Assembly: GCA_037962975.1 (NCBI GenBank)
Contig: CM075676.1
Coordinates: 96,790,001 to 96,854,000 of the forward strand
Source: Clitoria ternatea
Lineage: Eukaryota > Streptophyta > Magnoliopsida > Fabales > Fabaceae
DNA: 64,000 nt
Direction: 5' to 3'
A program made the position numbers and the translations under genes. The notes beneath the pieces were generated by a model. The model saw only the letters and a program-made list of their open reading frames with translations. It was not told the origin of the DNA and searched no databases. This document shows positions 49,116 to 60,955 of the stretch, piece by piece. The first letter of the stretch is position 1, and every line of letters starts with the position of its first letter.

Positions 49116-49392
49116 AGTCAAAACGAAGTTAATACTTGAAAATGACAAGATTCTAAACCAGCCAAATACAAGTAAAGAAATAAATTGGCCTAGTTACGCA
49201 TCTGAGGTATTTGCAACAGCGTTGACCATGTTGGGGGGAAAACTGAAACACAGTAAATGGTGAAGGTAATGAATTGGTGGAGGTGTGGGCCCTACTTACA
49301 GTAAGTAAAGTAAACATTGTTTTTGTCGCGGCACGATTTGAAAATAAAGTCCAAGCAATATCCACCCTTGGATTCACGAAACTTGTTTGACT
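49116..49392 (+). promoter_or_regulatory. W-box cluster upstream of the WRKY gene
   Basis: Three TTGAC cores precede the gene: AGTCAA (reverse TTGACT) at 49116-49121, TTGACC at 49222-49227 and TTGACT at 49387-49392. TTGAC(C/T) is the known WRKY binding site, and WRKY genes are often auto- or cross-regulated. A TATA-like TTTATAA lies at 49411, 45 bp before the start codon. Function is inferred. Confidence 0.5.
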
Positions 49393-49455
49393 TTCTCATC
49401 TCCACTCTCTTTTATAACCTCCTCTTCTTCTCAAACGCATCTGCATCTGGCAAGA

Positions 49456-50470
49456 ATGGAAGAACACATAGCAATACAAGAAGCAGCTTCCGCTGGCTTG
49501 AAGAGCATGGAGCATCTTATTCGTCTTCTTTCTTCCCAATCTTCCTCCACACCCTTCCATCTTAACAACCTTCACTGCTCCCAAATCACCGACTTCACTG
49601 TCTCCAAGTTCAAACAACTCAACAACCTCTTGAATCGCACCGGTCACGCTCGTTTTCGTCGCGCTCCTTCTCCTTCTCAATCACTCACTCTTGATTTCGC
49701 CAAGCCCCTTCAACCCAACTCAAATCCCAATCCTTCTTCCACCGATTTATCAATTTCTCAATACCCTAAATCAAAGGAAACCTCCTACACCATATCTCCT
49801 CCCATGTCCACCACCACTTCTTCCTTCATGTCCTCCATAACCGGCGACGGCAGCGTTTCCGACGGCAAGATTGGCCCTACCATCCTCGCCGCCGGTAGGC
49901 CACCTCTGTCCTCTTCCCACCGGAAAAGGTGCCACGACGCTACCCTCTCCGCCGGAAAAGTCTCATCCTCTGCTCCGTGCCATTGCTCCAAGAGAAGGTA
50001 AATTACAACCCTGATCCGTTTTGGAACAAAACTAATAATAATAATACTAATTAGTGATTTATGAAAAAAAATAGGAAATCTCGTGTGAAACGAACGATTA
50101 GAGTGGCGGCGATAAGTTCGAAGATAGCGGATATACCGGCAGACGAGTACTCATGGCGAAAATATGGTCAAAAGCCCATCAAGGGATCACCGTACCCAAG
50201 GTATTTTAATTTTTGTTCTTGAATCCGTGAAAGTCAAATGGAAGATTATTAATTAATTAATTAATTAATATTGTTATTATTGGCAGAGGGTACTACAAGT
50301 GCAGTAGCGTGAGAGGGTGTCCGGCGAGGAAGCATGTGGAGAGAGCCCAAGATGATCCAAACATGCTCGTCGTTACGTACGAGGGAGACCACCGTCACCC
50401 GCAGTCGCACCAACCTCAACCTCGTCTACCGGAAACCCTCGCTCCCGGTTTCTCCTCCCACCCTATTTAA
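49456..50470 (+). CDS. WRKY11: WRKY transcription factor, group IId (WRKY11/17-like)
   Basis: Nuclear DNA-binding regulator of the W-box, typically in basal defence. Exons 49456-49997, 50075-50200 and 50287-50470 join in phase to 283 residues. The N-terminus [19 protein letters not shown] is a conserved helix of the WRKY11/17 subgroup. Residues 46-69 form the C-motif with HARF at 64-67, which binds calmodulin in studied members. A Ser/Thr-rich middle carries [20 protein letters not shown] basic RKRCHD...CHCSKRRKSRVKR segment is the nuclear-targeting region. The WRKY domain has WRKYGQK at 208-214 and the zinc ligands C228-x5-C234-x23-H258-x-H260. The last intron splits the Arg of PYPR-GYYK, the standard position. 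The 23-residue Pro/Gln-rich tail after the zinc finger lacks the usual subgroup ending. Symbol by resemblance only. Confidence 0.93.
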
Positions 50471-51940
50471 GAAACACAAGTCTATGTTGCCAAGCAAAGT
50501 CAACTTTTGCTTTCTCTTGTGGACCTAGAGAGTCGGTGCGTCTACAACATGATAAGGACTTTTCTGTAAATTTCACAACAAAAATATATTATCAACACAT
50601 ACTTTTTTTCTATTTACTACTGTTGCCCTCGTTGGATTCCATATTAAATTTATTTATTTATTGTGTTGGGAGTAATGTTTTCATAAGAATAACAGAAAAT
50701 TAATTACATGATTTCCTGAATTCAATTTATTTCCGATTGAGAGGGCCAAGTTGAAAGAAAAGTATAGATTCCCTGTGGGTTGAAAAGACAGGATGGAAAA
50801 AGTCAAAGGTGAGTACCACGGGTCCCACGCCAGCGTATTCCAATCTTTGCTTATAAAATAGTTGATAAACCAAACAAGTCCTTACCACACTGAATTAATC
50901 CTCACGGTTAAATAATGATCGGACGGTTGAGGGTTTTAGCATGAATATGTAATTTTTATTTTATGATTTACTTAATCGGTTGATAAAGCGACCGATCACA
51001 CGTTTCAAGATTAATTTACAGTATTATCTTACTATGATAGTTTCTAGAAATAGAGCTTACTCTATCTTAAATAATGTAAAGAATCAATATAACTTTTAAA
51101 TTTTTCATTTTATCTCAACTTAGGTTTTTTTTAAACTAGGCATGCCTACGTATGTTACATAGGAGCAGTAGACAGCAGTAGTCAAAATGTCAAATAGCCA
51201 AATGAATTCATTGGCTCCACAGAGCTCAGACAACACTATTTACGTGGCCTTGTTAAAATTCAAAACAACACATACACATTTGACCACTACGTTTGTGGTC
51301 CTTCTTTCTCTACGAACTTTAAAATCGGATGAACTTGCTTTCAATTACACAACCATTTATGCACTTACAAAATCAATATGATAATTAAGATAATGATAAG
51401 AATTAGTTTTTAACAGATGAAAATTCATGTACCATTAAATGAGTGTGATCGTTATAAAAAAAAAACTTTTCCACTTAAATATATTTTAGTTAGAATATAT
51501 TCAATAGTCTTATATAATTAATTTTTGGGTTCCATATAATTAATTTTTATTTTTTTTATAAAATTTAAGAAACTCTTAAACCACAGGGCAAAGAATCCAA
51601 CATAAATTGTTAAATGCAATATTTTTAGAACTAACGAGGGTATTGAAACCGAGAATCAAATTATAGTTAAACAGTAATAATAAAAAATTGATTCAGACCA
51701 ATCATCATGGTTTAACTAAGACATACAAAATGAAATATATCACTGTTTAGCTATTGAAGTAGGGTGGTTTTACTGATTTGGTTAAAACCATGTGCTTGTA
51801 GAAGAAACTCTTGCAAGAATCTAATGCCAGATCAACACCCATCCGATGATAAGTATTAATCCCTAGGCACCATCTAATTGTTTAGCTAATAATAATAGAA
51901 GATATTTTCATATATAGTTACTTTTTGTCTCAGTTTTTCT
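50471..51940. other. WRKY 3' flank and spacer
   Basis: AT-rich. The 3' UTR probably spans the first few hundred bases. A TTAAATAATGATCGG/AATCGGTTGATAAAGCGACC patch near 50905-50993 is unremarkable. No further gene seen. Confidence 0.4.
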
Positions 51941-52092
51941 TTTTCTTTTTTTTTTGTCATCAAGAGAATGGATTCATTAATTAATAAAATGAGCCCAAAA
52001 AGGCCAAGGATTACAAAGCAAACAGGGCCAAGCAGAACATAACACTAACGCACAAGCCTGCAGGTACAGCATGGTTCAAAGAAACAAGGAAA

Positions 52093-52166
52093 CAGGGAAA
52101 CACAGCGAAGCTCATCACTCGTAATTGTTGAAAATATCTTGTGATGAGCTTCGCTGTGTTTCCCTG
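52093..52166. repeat. Perfect 26-bp inverted repeat
   Basis: The arm 52093-52118 (CAGGGAAACACAGCGAAG...) is repeated as an exact reverse complement at 52141-52166, with a 22-bp spacer. It lies inside the LINE 3' region. Perfect identity suggests a recent local inverted duplication. Confidence 0.92.
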
Positions 52167-52167
52167 T

Positions 52168-52215
52168 GTAATGTAATGTAATCCATCGCTTGTAATGTAA
52201 TGTAATCCATCGCTT
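52168..52215. repeat. 24-bp tandem duplication
   Basis: GTAATGTAATGTAATCCATC followed by GCTT occurs twice in exact tandem, at 52168 and 52192, itself containing TAATG triplications. AATCCATCGCTT recurs at about 52299. Confidence 0.9.
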
Positions 52216-52500
52216 GTAATTACTACGGGAAGATGAAGACCCTAACGAAAGTGCGGGGAGGAAGAGCCACACTGAAAAAGAAGGCCTAGGAAGGGGGAAT
52301 CCATCGCTTATCATGGGTCAGGAGTCTTCTCAGGTTTAAGGGCGGTGAAGTCCACCAAAAGCTCCCAAGATCACCAGTCGTAGATAAACGGGCCACAGCG
52401 TGTGCCACCTCATTAGCTTCCCTCCTGGACCAGATAATACCGCATGATCGGAAAGATCCCCCTTAGCAAGGTAACATCTTGAACAATTGGCTCTAATTCC

Positions 52501-53530
52501 CTAATCTGAATTTACCCTCAGTTTTTCGTTAATTGTGAACTTTGGATGTTATATTTTTTAAAGGGCCAAAGCCCATCTTCAGTTCGCTTTCCCTGTTTTT
52601 GTCATTATTGGGTCAACTCTTTCTTTGATGCATTATTAGTTTTTGTGTTAGGCCCGGTTACATTTTCTTTACATATGTTGTGCTATTTATTTGGATCAAA
52701 GAGACCATAATTATCTATGTTCATTTTATTTTTCATTTTTTCCCTTTCACCCCATCTTACTTTTCCTCCATGAAATAATTTACAGCCGTTTTTCTTGTTG
52801 GAGCTCCATTTGGTATTCTTTCTAGATATCAAAATCTGAGTTGTGCTAATCAAGGTTCTGGTTGATCAAGGAAAAAAAATCAAAACAAAGTCAAAAAGGA
52901 GAAAATAAAAAAGAAAAAGAGCTTAGCAGTCAAAGTTCTAACAACACAGCCATGGAATTTAAGATCTACTTTCTGTTATTTAGTTTGTCTAAACGTGACA
53001 ATTTATCAAACATGCTATGTTTATGTTGTTTATTATAATGTGAACTGTGTAATGCTTCAATCTTGAGATCGATATTCCCCTCAATGCATGCAAGTGTCAT
53101 TTTTGTTTCTTTTACACATTTTCAAGTTGTGAAACTAATCTCGATCAATTAAAAAATCCTTCTTTTCTTTAACTGTTTTTAGGCGAATTCAGGGGTCACC
53201 GATGAACAGCGTATAAAACCTATGTGGATGTGGATGGGCTTAATTAGGATAACTGTTTTTTCAGGCCTTTCAAGAAAACACAATGGATCCCCAAATTACT
53301 CCCTGCACCATCCCTACCTCATTTTTGGTAATAAAGTCACAAGTTTTTCCCCTTTCATCAATATTCATGCATTAATTAATAAGGTGTTAAATAGGTCGCA
53401 GTGTTCACCGAAGATTCAACGAATGGATCAATTGATGCTATTCACTTTCTCTCGCTAAGAATGCTTCATCAGCAATGTCTATGGTTGTCGAATGCTATGC
53501 CATTAACATCAAGTAAATTTCACTTGCTCA
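52501..53530. other. Intergenic, no gene recognised
   Basis: Ordinary AT-rich DNA. A short open frame near 53222-53458 has no family resemblance. Confidence 0.4.
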
Positions 53531-54380
53531 ATAAATTGTTTGGTTACTTTTTCTATGTATCCCAAAAAACAAAACCGTAACCTTTTTTGTGTAGGAAAAT
53601 TAACTTGGAATTGAAGTTTGAAATTAGAATTAAAATTTTGATGTTTGAAATTCTCTTGAAATTAAAATTTTAATTTTAAAGTTTAATTCTATGAAATTAT
53701 AATATGACTAAAGCTAACCATTTTCAATTCATAACCCTTACTATATAGATTGTTAATTTCTAAAATTACATTACATTATACCACCACCTATATTATTATA
53801 ATTGTTGTCATCTTCATCATCATTATTACCATGATCATTGTTGTTATCATTCCTCCACTTTTATCCCTACTTTAGCATTAGTCTCACTGCCTTCACCATC
53901 CACTCCCACCATTGTGAACGTCACCACTATAAATGTCATCATTGTTGTTGTCGTCATCTTCCTTGTAACCTCCACCATGATCATTACTAGCTTTATCATT
54001 CCTGCCATCATCATTAATGTCATTGTCATCACTTCTATCGTTGTTGTTGTCACTATTCCTATCATCATCGTTATTACCACCACCATCCTTATTTTAACTT
54101 TGATCACATTTTAATTTTTTTTTATATTTAACCATAGAATCAATAAGAGGAATTTAAATTCTATAAGAATTGAAGTTAAAATGATAATTTCAATTCTATA
54201 TAAGAAATGTACTCAAAGAAAATACTATCATTGTCCTGAATGCATTGAATAAAGATTTAAAAATAATTAATTTTCATTTAAACTATCATTCGTACATATT
54301 CACAAATTTCTAAGAATGCCAATTCAATTTCTAACCAAAGAAAAAAAAAATCATTTCCAATTCCCTAAACAATAACCTAA
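53531..54380. repeat. Degenerate ATC/GTT triplet field in a possible foldback element
   Basis: From about 53790 to 54105 nearly every triplet is a variant of ATC, ATT, GTT or ACC, giving artefactual frames on both strands. It is flanked by mirrored GGAATTGAAGTTTGAAATT (near 53610) and AATTTAAATTCTATAAGAATTG (near 54155) words. Still further out are ATTGTTTGGTTAC (about 53535) and its rough mirror near 54365. This suggests an expanded microsatellite within an old inverted-repeat element. Confidence 0.4.
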
Positions 54381-57221
54381 AGACAGTAGGTAACTCGTAA
54401 ACTTAATTATCCCTGGAGTCATGTTTTGTTGGTTACGTAGCAGGGAAATTAAATAAACCAATCAATTGCCATCCACAGGTTGTAATTAATTAAGACTATC
54501 AACAATATTACAAGCAATGCCAAGGAGACTGAATCCTACGGAGTATCGATCGAGCTATTTTTTTTACCTTAAACCGAAGTAGTTGCAACTATAACATATC
54601 AATTATCACACCAGTATACGATGTACCTGAACAGCTAATCCCACAGGTTAATTAGCTCTTTAGCCAAAAATGATTAGCAGATAAATTAAGGCTTAAGAGA
54701 CAATCATTAACTTCCGATATTTTCAGCAATAGCCTCCGTATTCCTTCATCAAACGGATGCAATATATATCCAGATGTAAAACGAAAGTAATGTTATTGGA
54801 ACAGAACCAATGCTGCTAAAGTCTTACTTTTCATTCTCAATTATAATTGTATATTTCTAAAAATGATCATACTACTGATATATTTAACTTAGTAAGTTAT
54901 TTATATTATACAGTGTTTGCCATAATAAAATGATAAAGCTATCTCATTGATAATATTAATCCAAATTTACTTATATTATGTTCAGTATTGTTTATATGTA
55001 ACTAAAGTCAGCTTGCATATATTATATTGATGCACTACAAAAACAATTATCAGGCATTCCTTGTCGATCCGAGTTGGTATCATATATACATACATTGATT
55101 ATGTAATTAGGTTGAGAATTAATATCAACTATTTGAGCGGTTAATATATAGTGGTTAAGAATAACAACTGATGTATTGAATTGTGTTGAAATATGAAAAT
55201 AAATACATGTAAGTGGACAAACATGTAAGCATCATCTCCAAAATGAATGTTATTTATTAGATTGGTGTGAATGCATGTGATGAGTTTGAAAGGCAAATGG
55301 AAGCGCATCTTCATTTTAATAGCGCGTAATGCCAAAATTCATAGGATACCTTGTTCGTTAAACTTGTTCCTCTTGTAAATTAAGGTCAATTTAAAGATCA
55401 CCAATTCCTCATCTATGTCACTGATTAGAGTCTCACGTCTCTGATAATTAGTTAGGAAGATTACGATGTGTGACCTACCTAAATATTCTTTGGCACATAG
55501 GATGCTTATCCATGACTTCATATCCCACTTTAGGATTTACTCCTTCATATTGTGGAATTAACGTGTTCAACCAAAATTAAAGAGTTTTCGAGTTATATTT
55601 TACCTGTGCTTGCACTATAAGAATTTTTGAAGTGGTTGTGGATGTCAACCAGAGTTTAAAATGAGTCAAAAACAAGAAGTATTTTCTTTTGGAGCATTCT
55701 ACAATAATTATTTTTAAATATAAAGAAAAATGACGGTGGTATCAATGCCTTTTCTACGCTATTTCTACCCACTAATAATTAATCATCAATTATAAAATTT
55801 CACCTTTTAGACCTTAATTTCTTCATATTATTTAGTTTCCCCTTTGAAGATATATATTTTATGAGATAAATTAATAATTTATCATTCCCTTGTATTTCGT
55901 GTTGAATTATTTTATTTTAAAATAATTTTATTTAAGTTCTTTTTGTTACATTTCATTTAATTCCGTTAAGAGAGTGTTCATATGATGACATATTAAAATG
56001 ACATGTATCTATTCAAGTGACCTATTAACTTGTATATTAGTTTCAATAATTAGGTTCCTAACTTATATTCTTGTTTCACTTAGATCCCTTTTCACTGCAT
56101 GAATTACTTTCCATGTTATCTGTCATCAATGTTGAATTTCAATTTTGTTTATCGTTGCTTAGACATGAAATGAACCACATTATAATTTATTTGGTTGTTC
56201 CAGAAGGATGGGGGCAAGATGCTTATTGCTAAAATAAAACAAACTTTATACCTCATGTATTGTTTTTCTCTACCATGATGCAATCTGCGTTTATGATACA
56301 ATATTTCAACAAGCAAGCTGATAAGTTTAGTTTCTTCATCATTGCAATATTCAAATGACATCCTCTTGCATGTGTTGACATGGCAGCTTAATCTATTTTA
56401 TGTTGCTGATTTCATTCTGATTTTTTAATTATAACATATGGAAAAAGCAATGTTAAAATTTTCAGTAACTACCTTAGCATGGTCTTATTCTTAAGTGAAG
56501 AGTCATATGACATTGCCTGGTATATTTAAGCTTTATGCGGTTAGTGTACTCCTTTAGATATCTAAAGGTACCACACAATTTACAACATAAGGATTGAATG
56601 GAATTGAAATAGATCAATATCATTGAGGACTTATTTAAAACTTTTTAAAAACTAAAGGAGACTTAATAGGTCACTTATGAACTTTTTAAAATAAAATATA
56701 TAAGTTATAAGACTTAACAGGTCATTTATGAACACCTGTCTTTTTACCTGCCGTGGAAGTATTTTATTAATGGAGTTGGATGGAATGTAACAGGAGACCT
56801 AAGTGAAACTATTTTGAAACATGACTAAAGAAAAAAAAGTCTTAAGGGTCTAAAGTGAAACAAATGTGAAACATAAGAGTTGAAATAAGTATCTAACCAT
56901 GTTTTACTTTATTTTATTTATACAGTTAAAGAATGATGTTTGACCTAAAAGAAAACATTGTAAAAAACTATGACAGAAAGTCAATATATACTACTAATAT
57001 CTCATTCAAAGTTATATCAAAGTTATAACAAATTTGAAGTTTTAGTTTTTTAATTTTTAAATATAAATTTTGAAATTGATCATATTGAATTAATTTTTTA
57101 ACTTAATTTTGATTTTTATTCAATTTTCAAAATAGAAAATGTCTTTGTTTTAAAATTTAAATTATTTTGTTATCTTAAAAGATCCATCTAGTATCATCCA
57201 GTATGTAGCTTATTCAATTCT

Positions 57222-57285
<64 letters not shown>

Positions 57286-58179
57286 CTAATCCTATTTATT
57301 GTCATAAATTCAAATAAAGTATCTCAAATAAATAACAACTGCATATTGGTTATGACCATTATTCGCTATCTCTATCTATATCACCTACACAATTATTAAA
57401 AAAGGTCTTGTCACCATTTTTTGCTTTAGTGTTTGTTTGTAACCCAACTGTAGTAACAAAGTTTTGTTAGCGACACCATCTAAAAAGTGTCTGTTTGATG
57501 TAAGTAGCTTATGTTTTTTTAGGAGTTGATATGGGTTTGATATCTACCAATTGGTATCTCTATGCCTATATCAAAGTCAAGAATTATGCATTTGAAATGG
57601 AATATACATGTACCATCACTATGAGAAACCACATCTAGTAGTAGGATAACCCACACAATATCGTTCCTATAGAGCACCCTTTGAAAAAGATATCAACAAA
57701 ATTTGGTATCAGGTAGAGGTTAAGGAACACGTTGGGGGCATACCAGTCAACACTTGTAAGAGTGTTAGGAATGTCTACACCTATGTTAGTGTCCCTCAAA
57801 CTTTACAGGAAATGTGCTAACATGGGTTCACAGGACATATCATCATCTAACTCTACAAATACTACTCATTTACTACAGTTTTGAGGCACATTTAACCAAC
57901 CCTAATGCTTGAACTCTGGTATAGATATTGTTTTGACTTAAGCATCAAAGTATCTTACTACATGACACCTTATTTTCCCCACAACATGAGATGCCAATGC
58001 ATTGGATGAAATAACGTCAAGACCACCTAGGATCCCCACTAGACTTAAGGAGATAATATCAGAACTCTACTGGACCGGTGTAAAAGATAAAAACCTACAT
58101 ACTTGATGCTCATACCGAAAGTCTATGCTCCCATACTGGACAGGCTAGGAATTTATATCTTTTCAAAAGCTACTAGAGC
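54381..58179. other. Intergenic, no gene recognised
   Basis: 3.8 kb of AT-rich sequence without a coding signal. It contains a (TA)n microsatellite at 57225-57282. AAGTTATAAG/TTAACAGGTC words near 56640-56730 resemble the low-complexity family at 58180-58550. Confidence 0.45.
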
Positions 58180-58550
58180 TATTTGGTGAACATAAAAAGG
58201 ATGAGCTATATAATTTTTGAAAAGCTATTAAAGGTAACTTATGACTTTTCAAAAGCCATAAAGCTACATGATTAATTGCTTAGTTATTAACTTTATATCT
58301 TTTTTAAAATGGCAACTTAACATAATTAATATATTATATGTCTTTTGAAGTCATTCAATACAATTTAAACTAATTTTACCAAACTCTAATTAATAAGTTA
58401 CACGAAAGTTATGTTATAAGTTACTTGAAAAGTCATAAGCTATAAGCCATAAGTTATAAGTTATAAGCTATAAGTTATAAGCCATAAGCTATAAGTTATA
58501 AGCCATAAGCTATAAGTTATAAACTATAAGCTCATTTTGCCAAAACAAAG
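58180..58550. repeat. ATAAGCTATAAGCCATAAG-type repeat array
   Basis: At 58431-58530 the words ATAAGCCATAAG, CTATAAGTTATAAG and AGTTATAA alternate in a roughly 24-bp higher unit with about four repeats. The preceding 250 bp is rich in AAAAGCTATT/AGCCATAAAGC words like the dispersed family at 11710 and 20130. Confidence 0.65.
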
Positions 58551-59590
58551 CCTAGTTAGTATTGATCATGTACGTCATTCGAGATACTATTCAACTTAGT
58601 TTGACCAACGAATCAAAAACTTGCTTCTAATTAACCACTTTTCGGTAACCTCAATTGTAGAGCTAACTATATAGGTTGGTCCTCCTCACAACGAACCAAC
58701 CTATGGAGGCCCGAATTTTAAACGAGTCTATTTTTTGTAGCCTGCGAGTTGGATAATGACCTATGTATTTTCAGTTTTTTCCCCTTTTGGGTTTTAAAAT
58801 TATTGACCTTTAAGCTAAAAACATATATAAATGTGGATTTAATCATATAAAAAAATTCAAAATTTATATAAATATGAAACACATAGTTGACGACAATGAT
58901 AAGCATACAATTGACATCGTTGAGGACATGAGAAAAAGGGATCAAACAAAACACACCTTATTACGAGAAGGGGAAGGAATGATAGACAAAACATAGTTAT
59001 AGTGAATGATCCTCTTAGGAAGAAAAAGGGTGACACGACGGGAAAAGAAAGTAATGTTAAGGTTGTGTAAGGTGGGTGGCATCCCGGAGAAAATGGAAAG
59101 AAAATTAATACTTTTTAGGTTTAGAAATAAGCGAGGTTAAATTTGTGAGTGAAGTCTTAAGGTGTGAAGCATACAAAAAGAGAATAATAATCAAATTAAT
59201 ATAAATTTAGACTAGATATATAGTTGGATAATAAATTTATGCACCTGAGATATAATAACTACCATCAATTCTTAATTAGTTTGGATCAGTTCTGACTTGA
59301 TTAAGAATAAAATCTAACCCACCCTATTTGGATTGGTTTAGGATGCTCGAGTTGAACATGTAAATATTCCTTGCTCAGCTTCGTATATCCGCAATGGGTA
59401 CCCACATACACTAAATATATAGGTATAAAGGGCGTTACATTATTCTTCTATGGGTACCCATATATTTATAGATATTTATTTTTTATTAAATGTATTGAAA
59501 TATAAATACTTTTTATTATTTTATAAAGAGATAAAATTAATTTAATATTTATTCATGATAATATTTTTAACAAATTAAATTATAAAATTA
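58551..59590. other. Intergenic; left part of a GGGTACCC-type element
   Basis: From about 59385, CCGCAATGGGTACCCACATA and ATGGGTACCCATATA, followed by AT-rich DNA, resemble the hAT-like dicot repeats with GGGTACCCG ends. A matching right end (CCCACTAATTATAGTGCAG, ATTACCCGCATCC) lies at 61045-61081, so the LTR-like block between may be nested in it. The earlier part has nothing recognisable. Confidence 0.4.
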
Positions 59591-60955
59591 TGTTGATGGT
59601 ACAGAGTTAGGCTTAGAAAGAGGTTGAATATTCTTAAACTTTTTTTCAAAAATTCTACAGACTGCTTTAGCGAAATATTCAATTTTAACAAACTAGAGAA
59701 AGGAGCAAAGAAACACACAATGGAATTTATCCTGGTTCATTTCCAATTCAAACTACGTGCAGTCCCTTCATACCGAAGGATTTTTCACTATTGTAAAATG
59801 CCTTTACAATCTACATCTGCCCAATGCAACAGTATTTGTTGACTCTAACCACTTCTGGCTTAAACCCAAGTATTCTTGACACTAGTCACTCCTGGCTACA
59901 AACCCAAGTATTCTTCCAAAAGCTTCTTCAGGCCATAGTGTTTCCCAACACTAACAAATTCTGGCAACGCACCAAAATGTACAAAGTGATAGTAGAGAAA
60001 GTGTTTTACGTTACAATCAAATAACTCAACGTACAAAGATATTAAATGATTACAAGGTACATTAAACTACAGACTACTATAAGTCACAGTCTGCATTAAG
60101 CAGAATTACAAAGAGGAATTATGTAGTGAATACAAGAACTTAGAAACTTTAAGAAAAAGTCTCTCAGACTTTGGTTTTTGGAAAATAAGAGAGTATTCAA
60201 TTATGAAAATGAACAACATAACTATCTTGAATTCTGAAGTTTCTTGTATTTATAGTCCTTCTAAAAAAATATCTGTTGGTTAGCTTCAAAGGATGTTGGT
60301 CTCTTGAGGATTGCGCTGTCAGTGAGTGCATACACATGCTTCAGAGAAGTTTCCTTAACTTGACAACTTCGAAAGTCTTCAACAAAAGATCCTTTTTCCT
60401 TATGCACTTTAAGAAAGCACGTACAATAGTAGCTGACTTTAGTCTATCCGTTCTGATCAGGTTTAGCTTTTTTAACACCTTGAGACATGTGAGACAGTTT
60501 TCTTGATAAACGTGAGAAAGTCTTTAACTTTTCTATTGATTGCCTTTTTTATGATAGCTTTAGAGAAGACATGAAAAAGTTCATGCAACTTCATATTTGG
60601 AAAGGAAAGATCTTTTTCAAGTACTTGAAGAGTCACAAATCTTCTCGTGGTCTATAGAGCAATCTTTTGGTGGTCTGAAGACACAAGGAGAGACTTGATC
60701 TAGTAGAGCATGAGTGATTACAAACTTCTTCATTTCAGAAGCGAATTGATTTTTATAAACCCCCATTTCTTTTATAAATGGGGCTCTACAGACTCCTGAC
60801 ACACTTCAACAGAATTGTTAGACAAACAAACAATATAGACTCTATTTTAGCTAAGAATCTTGATGTGTATTATTAACAAATCATATGAGGTTCAGACTTA
60901 ATCATGAGTTCAGACTTTACTCTAATATATGTTATACTACTAGTTTATATTATTT
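59591..60955. mobile_element. Candidate SIRE/Maximus-type copia solo LTR
   Basis: Begins TGTTGATGG and soon has GAAAGAGGTTGAATATTC and ATTTATCCTGGTTCATTTCC...GTGCAGTCC. This text order is characteristic of long LTRs of the SIRE/Maximus copia lineage (family knowledge, from memory). No gag-pol follows, and no second LTR is in the window. Its right end and target duplication could not be fixed; the given end is where the flanking AT-rich element seems to resume. Short frames inside have no similarity I can name. Confidence 0.4.

Larger units (their letters stand above)
51941..52500 (-). mobile_element. L1-type LINE 3' end, 5' truncated
   Basis: A T-run at 51946-51955 is the poly(A) tail read backwards. 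On the minus strand, 52480-52330 translates with breaks to an RNase H-like ending that includes WSRREANEVAHAVARL, the hallmark of plant L1 LINE ORF2 C-termini. The 3' UTR part has been rearranged by a hairpin and tandem duplication (listed separately). Not functional. Confidence 0.7.

Noticed and set aside
49396..49680. 94-residue minus-strand frame over the WRKY start
   Set aside because: Antisense shadow of WRKY exon 1.
53847..54114. Val/Ile/Thr- and Met-rich open frames on both strands
   Set aside because: Artefact of the degenerate ATC/GTT triplet field; same-length frames on both strands are expected there.
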